Shown here: piece after piece, positions 30,308-39,633 of the stretch
How positions within the stretch are numbered: position 1 is the stretch's first letter
Layout of the letters: each line of letters starts with the position of its first letter
Source of the DNA: Haematobacter massiliensis
Lineage (GTDB): Bacteria; Pseudomonadota; Alphaproteobacteria; Rhodobacterales; Rhodobacteraceae
Length of the DNA stretch: 64,000 nt
Direction of reading: 5' to 3'
Assembly (NCBI RefSeq): GCF_000740795.1
Contig: NZ_JGYG01000002.1
Coordinates: forward strand, 248,001 to 312,000
The notes under the pieces: model-generated
What the model was told of the DNA's origin: nothing
Seen by the model: only the letters and a program-made list of their open reading frames with translations
Database searches by the model: none
Made by a program: the position numbers and the translations under genes

Positions 30308-31681
30308 TCAACCGACGCGCAACGGTTTCCCCCACAGTTCGATCTTCCGGTAAAGCGTTGACGGCGAGACGTCGAGCGCCCGCGCCGCCTTGGGTATGGA
30401 GCCACCGTGGCGGAAGATGGCGGCTTCGATCACCATCCGCTCGGCCTCCGCCAATGTGCAATCGGCAAGCGCTTCGAGCGCATCGTACCGCAGCGCCTCG
30501 GGCACGGCGCTCGGTGCATCGTTGAACCCCTGCGGCAGCATGCGCGCGGTGACGATGGGTCCATCATGCAGCACGACGATATTGCGCATCACGTTGAGGA
30601 GTTGCCTCACGTTCCCGGGCCAGGGGGAGGCGCGGAATATCCGCAGCACCTCCTCGTCGAAGGCCACGAAGCTGCGCCCCTCCTCCCGGGACAGCCGTTG
30701 CAGCAGCATCCCTGCGATTTCCTCGATATCCTGTCCGCGTTCACGCAGCGGCGGCATATGAAGGGGAATCACGTGGAGCCGGTAGTAAAGGTCTTCTCGG
30801 AAACGCCCCTGTCGTACGGCCTCCAGCGGATCGCGATTGGTGGCGCAGAGGATGCGGACATTGACTTTGCGCGGGCGGGACGCGCCGACCGGCTGAATGG
30901 TGGATGTCTGAATAAACCGAAGCAGTTTGGTTTGCAGCGCGAGGTCCATCTCGCAGATTTCGTCAAGAAACAGTGTGCCCCCATCGGCCGCAGCCGCGGC
31001 GCCGGCCCGATCGGAAAGTGCCCCCGTGAAAGAGCCGCGAAGATGGCCGAACACCTCCGATTCGAGCAGGTCCGGCGGAATCGCACCGCAGTTCAGGGCG
31101 ATGAACGGCCCGCTGGAGCGGCGCGAGCCATCGTGGATCGCCATCGCCGCGAGTTCCTTGCCCGTACCGCTTTCGCCCGTGATGAACACGGTTGCGGTGG
31201 AAGGGGCGACAGCCCGGATCGTCTGGTAAATCTGCCGCATCGCAGCGGAGGAGCCGATGAATTCCCCGGGCGGCGCATTGCCGTCGGGTGTCGCAGGGAG
31301 CGGGATATGCAGGTTTTCGATGGCGGAGAGTAGACGCTGCGCATCGAAGGGTTTCACTAGAAAATCCGTTGCACCAGCCCGCATGGCTTCGACCGCCTTG
31401 TTGACGGAGCCATTGGCGGTGATGACGATGACAGGTGTCTCCGGACGGAGCGCGCGCAACTCGGCCAGAAGGTCTATCCCCTCCCGGTCGGGCAGCATGA
31501 GATCGAGCAGGACGGCGCAGGGGCCACTGCTGCGGAAGGCGCGCAGCCCCTCTGCCGCCGTCGCCACCGAAAGCACGGGGACACCGGCATTTTTAAGCGC
31601 TGATTCATAGACCAGCCGCAGGGAGGGCGTGTCTTCGATCAGCAGGACCGGCGCGCCAGTCTTCGGGGAACAGTCATTCAC
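30308..31681 (-). CDS. Sigma-54-dependent response regulator (NtrC/LuxO type)
   Basis: A 457-residue regulator with three domains. The N-terminal receiver has phospho-acceptor Asp60 (LLDLMLP) with acidic IED at 15-17 and the conserved Lys in VKPFD. The AAA+ sigma-54 interaction domain has Walker A GESGTGKE near 165, the loop GSFTGA near 214 and the arginine-finger region GRFREDLYYRL. The C-terminal helix-turn-helix is Fis-like (SIPKAARALDVSPSTLYRKIE). The canonical sigma-54 contact loop is GAFTGA; here Ser replaces the first Ala, which may alter but need not abolish activity. The start overlaps the stop of the hybrid kinase gene (ATGA), so the two are a cognate pair. Domain order resembles LuxO. 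Confidence 0.92.
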   Translation of the reverse strand: MNDCSPKTGAPVLLIEDTPSLRLVYESALKNAGVPVLSVATAAEGLRAFRSSGPCAVLLDLMLPDREGIDLLAELRALRPETPVIVITANGSVNKAVEAMRAGATDFLVKPFDAQRLLSAIENLHIPLPATPDGNAPPGEFIGSSAAMRQIYQTIRAVAPSTATVFITGESGTGKELAAMAIHDGSRRSSGPFIALNCGAIPPDLLESEVFGHLRGSFTGALSDRAGAAAAADGGTLFLDEICEMDLALQTKLLRFIQTSTIQPVGASRPRKVNVRILCATNRDPLEAVRQGRFREDLYYRLHVIPLHMPPLRERGQDIEEIAGMLLQRLSREEGRSFVAFDEEVLRIFRASPWPGNVRQLLNVMRNIVVLHDGPIVTARMLPQGFNDAPSAVPEALRYDALEALADCTLAEAERMVIEAAIFRHGGSIPKAARALDVSPSTLYRKIELWGKPLRVG

Positions 31682-33186
31682 AGCGATACCCCGGACAGCT
31701 GGGCTTCGTTGGCCAAAGCATGGATCAACACGTCGAGCTGGTCGAGAACTTCTTTTCCTTGCAGGGCGATAACCGTAGCGTCAGTCAGATGTGCTGCACG
31801 ATTGAGTTTCTCCGCGCGGCGTTGCAGGCCCTTGGCACCGACAGCGCCGGCGAGGGCAATGAGCACATGGCTGTGGGTGCGGATCTCGATCGGATTGTCA
31901 TCGGCGAGACCGGTCACCAGCCCCCGCTCCACCCCCCGGAGATCTGCATCGAGGCGCGTGAGAAGCTCCCGCCGTCCTTCCGGCCCGGCAATCTCCAGCA
32001 GTTGTTCGAACCTCTCGCGGTCAAACGGTTCGTGGCGGGGGTCGGGGGGTGCAGACCCGCCAACGGGAAGAAGGACTTCGGCGATAGCCTGGGCAAAGAT
32101 GTCAAGCCCGCTGATCGGCTTTGCCAGAATCCGGTCTGCGCCCGCCGTATAGATTGCCCGCCGATTGCCCCGGAGAACATAGGCCGTGACGGCGAGAACC
32201 GGCGTCCGACCCCGTGCATCGGGCATGGCGCGAAGCGCGCGGATCACCTCTATGCCGGTCAGGCGGGGCATTTCGATGTCTATGAGGGCGAGGTCGAAAA
32301 GGCGTTGATTGAGCACGTCAAGCGCCTCCACCCCATCGGAGGCGAGGGTGACGGTCGCCCCCATCGTCTCCAGCATCCGCGAAACCAGCATCTGGTTGGT
32401 GGCGCTATCCTCCGCCAGCAGGACATGACGGCCCGCAAGGTCCGGTAACTGCGCTGTCTGAACGGGTTCGGGCGCGAGCGTGGCCCAGCTGCCGCGCGGC
32501 AGAAGAAGGGTCACGGCACTGCCGCCGCCCTTCCGGTTGCGAACTTCCACTTCCGCACCCAGCCGGTCGGCCATTTCGCGCGTGATGTGCAGGCCAAGGC
32601 CGGTGCCGGGTTTCCGGCGGTCTCCGCGTCCCTGATAACGGAAGAGACGCGCCAACGCCTCTTTGGAAAAACCGGGGCCGGTATCCTCCACCCGGAAGAG
32701 GATCGTGTCGTCTGGAAGCCGGGAGACATCCATCGTCACGCCGCCCTGATCGGTATATTTGATCGCATTGCTGAGGATGTTGGACAGGATCCGCTCCAGC
32801 GATATCCGCTCCAGCCCGATCGTCTGTGGCAGATCGTCTCCCACCCGAAGCGCGAATGTCAGCCTGTGTTCCTGCGCCCGCCCGGACCAGCGCATCTCCA
32901 GATCGTAGAGCAGGCGGGCAAAGTGGATATTCGTCGGATGAACATCGGTGGAGCCGTCCTCTCCCGGCAGAAGGCTCAACCCCTCCTCCAGCAACAGGGC
33001 CATGCCTTCGCCGGCCGCCCGGATGCGCTCGAGCTGGAGGCGGGTCGCTGGGTCCAGCCCCGACTGGTCGATAAGGCGGAGCGCACCGATGATGTCCGAC
33101 ATTGCGGCGCGGAGGTCATGCCCCAGCAACGACAGGCGGGAGGCTCGCTCCCCCCGTGCATCAGACCCCGGCGCCCGTTCCGTCAT
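31678..33186 (-). CDS. Soluble hybrid histidine kinase with receiver and Hpt domains
   Basis: A 502-residue cytoplasmic kinase without membrane segments or a recognisable sensor domain. The phospho-accepting His23 lies in LLGHDLRAAM, only 22 residues from the start. The ATPase domain has the N box (NILSNAIKYTD), G1 (DTGPGF) and G2 (GTGLGL). A receiver domain follows (LLAEDSATNQM, phospho-Asp near 302 in LIDIEMP, Lys in AKPIS), and the C-terminus holds an Hpt domain with SHVLIALAGAVGA (His near 440). This gives a complete His-Asp-His relay whose last phosphate should go to Asp60 of the overlapping regulator. The start has a GAGAGGG ribosome site. Input signal unknown; it may need a partner protein for sensing. 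Confidence 0.88.
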   Translation of the reverse strand: MTERAPGSDARGERASRLSLLGHDLRAAMSDIIGALRLIDQSGLDPATRLQLERIRAAGEGMALLLEEGLSLLPGEDGSTDVHPTNIHFARLLYDLEMRWSGRAQEHRLTFALRVGDDLPQTIGLERISLERILSNILSNAIKYTDQGGVTMDVSRLPDDTILFRVEDTGPGFSKEALARLFRYQGRGDRRKPGTGLGLHITREMADRLGAEVEVRNRKGGGSAVTLLLPRGSWATLAPEPVQTAQLPDLAGRHVLLAEDSATNQMLVSRMLETMGATVTLASDGVEALDVLNQRLFDLALIDIEMPRLTGIEVIRALRAMPDARGRTPVLAVTAYVLRGNRRAIYTAGADRILAKPISGLDIFAQAIAEVLLPVGGSAPPDPRHEPFDRERFEQLLEIAGPEGRRELLTRLDADLRGVERGLVTGLADDNPIEIRTHSHVLIALAGAVGAKGLQRRAEKLNRAAHLTDATVIALQGKEVLDQLDVLIHALANEAQLSGVSL

Positions 33187-33279
33187 CGTCAACCCTCTCG
33201 CAGAACGCCGTTCTGGCTGCCCGGATCGCAGGATACATCCAGGCGGTGAACAGGCGGTAAAGAGATCACCCACGCCGTC

Positions 33280-35169
33280 TCAGGCGTTTGCGTGCCCCAT
33301 GCCCTGGAGCGCGGTGGCGATTTCGTCCAGCACTCCCGGATCGTCGATCGTCGCGGGCACCTTGACCCGCTCGCCGTCCGCGATCTTCACCATCGTGGCC
33401 CGCAGGATCTTGCCCGAGCGCGTTTTCGGCAAGCGGTTCACCACCACGGCGCGGCGAAAGGCGGCGACCGGGCCGATCCGCTCCCGAACAAGGGCCACGC
33501 ACTCCCGCACGATCTGTTCTTCGGGCGTTCTGACGCCCTTCTTCAGCACGAGAAAGCCCAGCGGTACCTGCCCCTTCATCTCGTCCGAGGCGCCGATCAC
33601 CGCACATTCCGCCACGTCGGGGTGGCTGGCCAGCACCTCCTCCATGGCCCCGGTGGAGAGGCGGTGGCCCGCGACGTTTATCACATCGTCGGTGCGCGCC
33701 ATGATATAGAGATAGCCGTCCTCATCCACCAATCCGGCATCGCCCGTCTCGTAATAGCCCGAGTAGCGGCTGAGATAGGCCTTCTGGAAACGCTCGGGAG
33801 CATTCCAGAGCGTCGGGAGCGCGCCGGGCGGCAGGGGCAGGCGGATGGCCACGGAGCCGAGCATCCCCTGCGGCACGCATTCGCCATCCTCGTCCAGAAT
33901 GCAGAGGTCGTAGCCGGGCATGGCAACGGAGGGCGAGCCGGGTTTCACCGGCAATTCCTCCAGCCCCAGCGGGTTCGCGGCGATAGCCCAGCCGGTCTCC
34001 GTCTGCCACCAGTGGTCGATGACCGGCACATGCAGGTGATGCTGCGCCCAGCGGATCGTTTCCGGGTCGGCCCGTTCCCCCGCGAGGAACAGGGCGCGGA
34101 ACCGGCGGAGGTCATATTCCCCGATCAACTGGCCCTCGGGATCCTCCCGCCGGATGGCGCGGATCGCGGTCGGCGCGGTGAACATGCATTTCACCCGGTT
34201 CTCCGCGATCGTCTTCCAGTAGACGCCGGCATCCGGCGTGCCGACGGGCTTACCCTCGAACACGATGGTCGTCGCCCCGATGAGCAGCGGAGCATAGCAG
34301 ATATAGCTGTGCCCCACGACCCAGCCGACGTCGGAGGCCGCCCAGAACACATCACCCGGCCCGATGTCATAGATATTCCGCATGGACCACAGAAGCGCCA
34401 CCATATGCCCGCCGGAATGGCGCACCACGCCCTTTGGCTGGCCGGTCGTGCCGGAGGTATAGAGGATGTAGAGCGGGTGGTTGCCCTCCACAGGCAGGCA
34501 GGGCGCGGGTTCCGCGCCGTATTGGAAGCTGTGCCAGGGAATGTCGCGCCCCTCCACCAGCCGGGCGATTTCCTGCTCCCGCTGGAGGATGACGCAGAAC
34601 TCCGGCTTGTGGCGGGAGAGGTCGATGGCACCGTCCAGCAGGGGCTTGTAGTGCACGATCCGCCCCGGCTCGATCCCGCAGGAGGCGGCGAGGATGGCCT
34701 TGGGCTGACAGTCGTCGATCCGGGTGGCAAGCTCGGCGGCGGCAAAGCCTCCGAACACGACGGAGTGGATCGCGCCGATGCGGGCGCAGGCCAGCATCGC
34801 CTCCACCGCCTCGGGCACCATCGGCATGTAGATGATGACCCGGTCGCCCTTGCCGATGCCGCGCGCCGCCAGCGCGCCGGCAAGCCGCGCCACCCTGTCC
34901 TGAAGCTCCGCAAAGGTGATGCCCTTGCGCAGATGGGTCACGGGGCTTTCATGGATCAGCGCGATGTCATCGCCACGGCCTGCCGCGACATGCCGGTCCA
35001 CCGCGTTCCAGCAGGTATTGGACAGCCCGTCGGCGAACCATTCATGGAACGGCGCCTCGCCGGAAAGGGCGCGGGTCGGCTGGCGATCCCAGTCCACGGC
35101 GCGGGCGGCGTCGAGCCAGAATCGCTCCGGGTCGTCTCGCCAGCCCGCATAGACCTCCGCATATCCCAT
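33280..35169 (-). CDS. prpE: Propionyl-CoA synthetase (acetyl-CoA synthetase-like)
   Basis: A 629-residue AMP-forming acyl-CoA synthetase. The N-terminal HEWFADGLSNTCWNAVDRHV segment is typical of the PrpE branch. The ATP-binding motif YILYTSGTTGQPKGVV lies near 228, the A5 motif DHWWQTETGW near 385, and the hinge region YYETGDAGLVDEDGYLYIMARTDDVINVAGHRLSTG follows. The catalytic lysine that is usually regulated by acetylation is in RSGKILRATM near the C-terminus. It activates propionate (and probably acetate) to the CoA ester via the acyl-AMP. maeB lies upstream on the same strand with a 72-base gap. Specificity for propionate over acetate is inferred from sequence style, not proven. Confidence 0.88.
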   Translation of the reverse strand: MGYAEVYAGWRDDPERFWLDAARAVDWDRQPTRALSGEAPFHEWFADGLSNTCWNAVDRHVAAGRGDDIALIHESPVTHLRKGITFAELQDRVARLAGALAARGIGKGDRVIIYMPMVPEAVEAMLACARIGAIHSVVFGGFAAAELATRIDDCQPKAILAASCGIEPGRIVHYKPLLDGAIDLSRHKPEFCVILQREQEIARLVEGRDIPWHSFQYGAEPAPCLPVEGNHPLYILYTSGTTGQPKGVVRHSGGHMVALLWSMRNIYDIGPGDVFWAASDVGWVVGHSYICYAPLLIGATTIVFEGKPVGTPDAGVYWKTIAENRVKCMFTAPTAIRAIRREDPEGQLIGEYDLRRFRALFLAGERADPETIRWAQHHLHVPVIDHWWQTETGWAIAANPLGLEELPVKPGSPSVAMPGYDLCILDEDGECVPQGMLGSVAIRLPLPPGALPTLWNAPERFQKAYLSRYSGYYETGDAGLVDEDGYLYIMARTDDVINVAGHRLSTGAMEEVLASHPDVAECAVIGASDEMKGQVPLGFLVLKKGVRTPEEQIVRECVALVRERIGPVAAFRRAVVVNRLPKTRSGKILRATMVKIADGERVKVPATIDDPGVLDEIATALQGMGHANA

Positions 35170-35241
35170 GACCGTCTCCTCCCGTTCCCTCGGAAGAAGA
35201 CTAACGCCGCGCCCGCATCTTCCGCAACGGGCGCGAACGGG

Positions 35242-37521
35242 TCAGCCGTATTGCGCGACAGGCGTTCCCGCGAGCGCGGAGATGTTGAGCAGCCCCCGCG
35301 TGGTGATCGAGGGCGTCACCACATGCGCCCGGTTCGCAAGACCCATCAGGATCGGCCCCACTTCCAGCCCGTTGGCCCGCATCTTCAGGATGTTGCGGAT
35401 ACCGCTGGCCGCATCGGCATCGGCAAAGATCAGCACGTTTGCCGGCCCCTGGAAGCGGGCATTGGGGAAGATCCGGTCGCGGGTCGACTGATCCAGCGCG
35501 GCATCGACATGCATCTCGCCCTCATAGGCGAAATCGGGTTTCCGCGCGTCGAGGATTTCCAGCGCCTTGCGCATGCGCATACCGCTCGACGTATCGAGGT
35601 TGCCGAACTGCGAATGGGAGCAGAGCGCGACCTGCGGGACCATGCCGAAGCGGCGGACATGGCGGGCGGAGGCGATGACCGTCTCCGCGATCTGCTCGGG
35701 CGTGGGCTCCGGGTTCACCTGCGTATCGGCAATGAACAGCGGGCCTTCCTCGAGGATCATCAGCGAAAGGGCCCCGATCGGCACCCGCCCGTCGCGGCTG
35801 AGCACCTGACGGATATATTTCAGGTGCCACAGATACTGCCCGAAGGTGCCGCAGATCATGCTGTCGGCTTCCTCGCGGTAGACCATGATCGCGGCGATGG
35901 CGGTGGTGTTGGTCCGCATGATCGCGCGGGCCAGGTCGGGCGTGACGCCGTCGCGCTGCATCAGCTCGTGATAGGTGCCCCAGTAGTCGCGATAGCGGGG
36001 GTCGTTCTCCGGGTTCACCACCTCGAAGTCGCGGCCCGGACGAATGGGCAGTCCGGCACGTTCAAGCCGTGTCTCCACCACCTCTGGCCGGCCGATGAGG
36101 ATCGGCTTGTCGGTGGTCTCTTCCAGCAGGGCATTGGCGGTGCGGAGAACCCGCTCATCCTCGCCCTCTGCAAACACGATGCGGCGGGAGGCGCTGGAGG
36201 CGGCCTCGAACACCGGACGCATGATGAGGGAGGAGCGGAAGACGGAGCCGTCCAGCTTCTGCTTGTAGGTGGCGATATCGGCCACCGGGCGGGTGGCGAC
36301 GCCGGTTTCCATCGCGGCGCGGGCAACAGCGGGGGCAATGACGCCCATCAGTCGCGGATCGAAGGGCTTGGGGATCAGGTAATCCCGCCCGAAGCTCATC
36401 CGCTCCCCGGAATAGGCGGCGGCGGCCTCCGCGCTGGTGGTCGCACGGGCGAGGGCGGCGATGCCCTCGATGCAAGCGAGCTTCATTTCGTCATTGATCT
36501 CTGTCGCGCCGACATCCAGCGCGCCGCGGAAGATGAACGGGAAGCAGAGCACGTTGTTGACCTGGTTCGGGAAGTCCGAACGGCCGGTGGCGATGATCGC
36601 GTCGGGGGCCACCGAACGGGCCAGATCGGGAGCGATCTCCGGCGTGGGGTTCGCCAGCGCGAACACTATGGGGGCGGGGGTCATCCTCGCCACCATCTCC
36701 GGCGTCAGCACACCGGGGCCGGAGAGGCCGAGGAACATGTCCGCCCCTTCGATGACATCGGCAAGGCTGCGGGGTCCGCCGGGCTGGGCGAATTCCGCCT
36801 TCTGCGGCGTCATCTCCTCCTCCCGGCCCTCATGGACGAGACCGGCGAGATCGCAGAGCCAGATGTTCTCGCGCCGCACGCCGAGCTTCACCAGCATGTT
36901 GAGGCAGGCGATACCCGCCGCCCCGCCGCCGGTGGAGACGAGCTTGATGTCCTCGAACTTCTTGCCCGCGACAAGCATTGCATTGGTCGCGGCGGCACCC
37001 ACGACGATGGCGGTGCCGTGCTGATCGTCATGGAAGACGGGAATGTTCATCCGTTCCCGACAGAGCTTTTCAACGATGAAGCAGTCGGGCGCCTTGATGT
37101 CTTCAAGGTTGATCGCGCCGAAGGTGGGTTCCAGCGCGCAGACGATCTCCGCCAGCTTCACGGGATCCTTTTCATCCAGTTCGATGTCGAAACAGTCGAT
37201 CCCGGCGAATTTCTTGAACAGAACGGCCTTGCCTTCCATCACCGGCTTGGAGGCCAGCGCGCCGATATTGCCCAGCCCCAGGACCGCTGTCCCGTTGGAA
37301 ACGACGGCCACAAGGTTTCCGCGCGAGGTATAGCGCCGCGCGGTGGAGGCATCTGCCTTGATCTCCAGGCATGCCTCGGCCACGCCTGGCGAATAGGCGC
37401 GCGACAGGTCGCGGCCATTGGCGAGCGGCTTGGTGGCGCGAACCTCCAGCTTTCCCGGTTGCGGGAATTCATGGTAGTCGAGCGCTGCCTGCCGGGCGTT
37501 CTCCTGCCGGGTTTCCTCCAT
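35242..37521 (-). CDS. maeB: NADP-dependent malic enzyme with phosphotransacetylase-like domain
   Basis: A 759-residue protein that decarboxylates malate to pyruvate, supplying NADPH and carbon for gluconeogenesis or lipid synthesis. The N-terminal half is the malic enzyme (catalytic Tyr region [24 protein letters not shown]-like metal region, NAD(P)-binding [20 protein letters not shown] near 160). The C-terminal half, from about residue 430, resembles phosphate acetyltransferase ([34 protein letters not shown]), a fusion that is normal for the MaeB type and is thought to be regulatory. The start has an AGGAGAG ribosome site seven bases upstream. Confidence 0.95.
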   Translation of the reverse strand: MEETRQENARQAALDYHEFPQPGKLEVRATKPLANGRDLSRAYSPGVAEACLEIKADASTARRYTSRGNLVAVVSNGTAVLGLGNIGALASKPVMEGKAVLFKKFAGIDCFDIELDEKDPVKLAEIVCALEPTFGAINLEDIKAPDCFIVEKLCRERMNIPVFHDDQHGTAIVVGAAATNAMLVAGKKFEDIKLVSTGGGAAGIACLNMLVKLGVRRENIWLCDLAGLVHEGREEEMTPQKAEFAQPGGPRSLADVIEGADMFLGLSGPGVLTPEMVARMTPAPIVFALANPTPEIAPDLARSVAPDAIIATGRSDFPNQVNNVLCFPFIFRGALDVGATEINDEMKLACIEGIAALARATTSAEAAAAYSGERMSFGRDYLIPKPFDPRLMGVIAPAVARAAMETGVATRPVADIATYKQKLDGSVFRSSLIMRPVFEAASSASRRIVFAEGEDERVLRTANALLEETTDKPILIGRPEVVETRLERAGLPIRPGRDFEVVNPENDPRYRDYWGTYHELMQRDGVTPDLARAIMRTNTTAIAAIMVYREEADSMICGTFGQYLWHLKYIRQVLSRDGRVPIGALSLMILEEGPLFIADTQVNPEPTPEQIAETVIASARHVRRFGMVPQVALCSHSQFGNLDTSSGMRMRKALEILDARKPDFAYEGEMHVDAALDQSTRDRIFPNARFQGPANVLIFADADAASGIRNILKMRANGLEVGPILMGLANRAHVVTPSITTRGLLNISALAGTPVAQYG

Positions 37522-37729
37522 CTGGACTCTCCTGCCCTCTGCCGCTTGCGGGATCTAGTTTAATGCTGAACTATCTGCGGCAAGCGCCAAACTGCCCCCT
37601 TTGGCGAGCGGATTCAAGGGCGGGTTTCGTGGGCAGGTCGCTTGCATCGGTGGAATGATCGCCGCAAAGTCTCATCAGACCCGCAAGGCAGAGCCATTCC
37701 ACAAGCGGGGCCATGGCAAGGAGGCCGGT

Positions 37730-38326
37730 GTGTCCAAATCCGACGGATCGAAGGCGGAGGGGGCGAAAGCCGCAAGCACCGGCGCAGAGGATGCGGAAGT
37801 TGTCGCGGCGCAAGGTCGCGGTGACCCGGACGGACCCGCAGGCAAAGCGAGCAAGAGCCGGAGCAAAGGCGCCGAAGCCGCCGCGACAGCGGAGGCCGGG
37901 GAGGCGCCCCCCCTTGGTCATGGCGATCCCGATGAGGCGTTGAAGGATGCCGCGCGGCGCGTGCGCGAGAATGCCTATGTGCCCTATTCCGGCTTCAAGG
38001 TCGGTGCGGCAATCCGCAGTGCGTCGGGCGCGATCCACATGGGCTGCAACGTGGAGAATGCAGCCTATCCCGAGGGCACCTGCGCAGAGGCCGGAGCCAT
38101 TGCGGCCATGGTGGCGGCCGGCGATCTCCGTATCGCCGAGGTCGCCGTGATTGCCGACAGCCCCCATCCCGTCCCGCCCTGCGGTGGCTGCCGGCAGAAG
38201 CTGGCGGAGTTCGGTGATCCGGAGGTGCTCGTGGTGATGTACAACACCCAGGGAGAGATGCTGCGGACCACCATCCGCGATCTGTTGCCGGGTGGGTTCA
38301 GCGTCGACTACATGCTGCGTTCCTGA
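37730..38326 (+). CDS. cdd: Cytidine deaminase with low-complexity N-terminal extension
   Basis: The catalytic domain (about residues 69-198) is a small tetrameric-type cytidine deaminase that converts cytidine and deoxycytidine to the uridines. NVENAAYPEGTCAEAGAI holds the zinc Cys and catalytic Glu (CAE), and VPPCGGCRQKLAEF the other two Cys ligands. The best start is a GTG at 37730, preceded by AAGGAGG at good spacing. It gives a 68-residue tail of Ser, Lys, Ala, Gly and Glu before the domain, which normal Cdd (about 130 residues) lacks. An internal start is possible but has no good ribosome site. It begins the operon cdd-deoA-deoB-add-upp; its stop overlaps the deoA ATG. Confidence 0.88.
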   Translation: MSKSDGSKAEGAKAASTGAEDAEVVAAQGRGDPDGPAGKASKSRSKGAEAAATAEAGEAPPLGHGDPDEALKDAARRVRENAYVPYSGFKVGAAIRSASGAIHMGCNVENAAYPEGTCAEAGAIAAMVAAGDLRIAEVAVIADSPHPVPPCGGCRQKLAEFGDPEVLVVMYNTQGEMLRTTIRDLLPGGFSVDYMLRS

Positions 38327-39633
38327 TGCCCGCGCCGCTTTCCCCGGCGGCGGTCATCGCTGCCATCCGGGATGGGCAGGCCGTGCCGCAGGGGGCGCTG
38401 GCGACTTTTGCCGCAGGGCTGGCGACGGACGAGGTGGGAGATGCGCAGGCAGGGGCCTTTGCGATGGCCGTGCTGCTGCGGGGCCTTGGACCGGCAGGCC
38501 GTGTGGGTCTGACGGAGGGGATGCGGGATTCGGGAAGGTCGCTGCGCTGGGATCTGCCCGGCCCGGTGATCGACAAGCATTCGACCGGGGGCATAGGGGA
38601 TTGCGTATCGCTGGTGCTGGCGCCGCTGCTGGCCGCGGCAGGGGCTTTCGTGCCGATGATCTCCGGGCGCGGTCTGGGCCATTCCGGCGGCACGCTCGAC
38701 AAGCTGGAGGCGATCCCCGGTTGGCGGGCGGAGCTTGATCCCACGGCCTTTGCCCGCATCGTGCGGGAGGAAGGCGCGGCGATCGTTGCGGCCTCCCCGG
38801 ACATCGCCCCGGCGGATCGGCGGCTTTACTCGATCCGCGATGTGACCGGAACGGTGGAAAGCATCGACCTCATCACCGCTTCCATCCTGTCCAAGAAGCT
38901 CGCCGCCGGGATAGGCGGTCTGGTGCTGGATGTGAAGGCAGGCTCGGGCGCGTTCATGAAGACCTATGCGGAGGCGGAAATACTCGCCCGCGCGCTGGTG
39001 GAGACTGCGGTATGGGCAGGTTGCCCCACGATTGCCCTCATCACCGGGATGGAGGAGCCGCTGGCCCCCGCGCTGGGCAATGCGCTGGAGGTGGCGGAGG
39101 CCATGGCCGTGCTGGAAGGGGCGGCGGGCCCGCTGCGTGACGTGACGCTCGCCCTCGGGGCGGAGGCGCTGGTGCTGGCGGGGCTGGCCGCCCCTGCCGA
39201 AGCGGAGGACAGGCTGACACGGCTTCTCTCCTCCGGCGCGGCGCTGGAACGGTTCGGGCGCATGGTGGCCGCGCAGGGTGGTCCACGGAATTTCACCACC
39301 CGCTGGCGCGAGATGCTCCCGGTTGCGCCGGTCGTGGCCCCCGTGTTTCCGCTGGCGAGTGGCATAATGTCCGGCGTGAAGGGCGCAGAGCTTGGGCGGA
39401 TCGTGGTGGAGCTTGGCGGTGGACGGCGCTATCTGGGGGATCGGATCGACCCTGCGGTGGGCCTGTCCGCCGTCGCGCGGATCGGAACACGGGTCGGCCC
39501 GGAGATGCCGATCGCCCTGCTTCACGCGGCGGACGAGGCGGCTTGGCAAAGGGCGGCGGAGGCACTGCGCGCAGCCGTCGTACTGGGCGGGGACGCAGCC
39601 CCGCCTGCACGGATACTGGGACGGATCGCATGA
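38326..39633 (+). CDS. deoA: Thymidine phosphorylase
   Basis: A 435-residue enzyme that splits thymidine with phosphate into thymine and deoxyribose 1-phosphate. The family signature DKHSTGGIGDCVSLVLAPLLAA lies near residues 84-105, and SGRGLGHSGGTLDKLEAIPG follows. The segment ILSKKLAAGIGGLVLDVKAGSGAF provides the Lys that contacts the base. Its product is the substrate of DeoB, encoded next. The ATG overlaps the cdd stop and its own stop overlaps the deoB ATG, so translation is coupled. Confidence 0.96.
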   Translation: MPAPLSPAAVIAAIRDGQAVPQGALATFAAGLATDEVGDAQAGAFAMAVLLRGLGPAGRVGLTEGMRDSGRSLRWDLPGPVIDKHSTGGIGDCVSLVLAPLLAAAGAFVPMISGRGLGHSGGTLDKLEAIPGWRAELDPTAFARIVREEGAAIVAASPDIAPADRRLYSIRDVTGTVESIDLITASILSKKLAAGIGGLVLDVKAGSGAFMKTYAEAEILARALVETAVWAGCPTIALITGMEEPLAPALGNALEVAEAMAVLEGAAGPLRDVTLALGAEALVLAGLAAPAEAEDRLTRLLSSGAALERFGRMVAAQGGPRNFTTRWREMLPVAPVVAPVFPLASGIMSGVKGAELGRIVVELGGGRRYLGDRIDPAVGLSAVARIGTRVGPEMPIALLHAADEAAWQRAAEALRAAVVLGGDAAPPARILGRIA

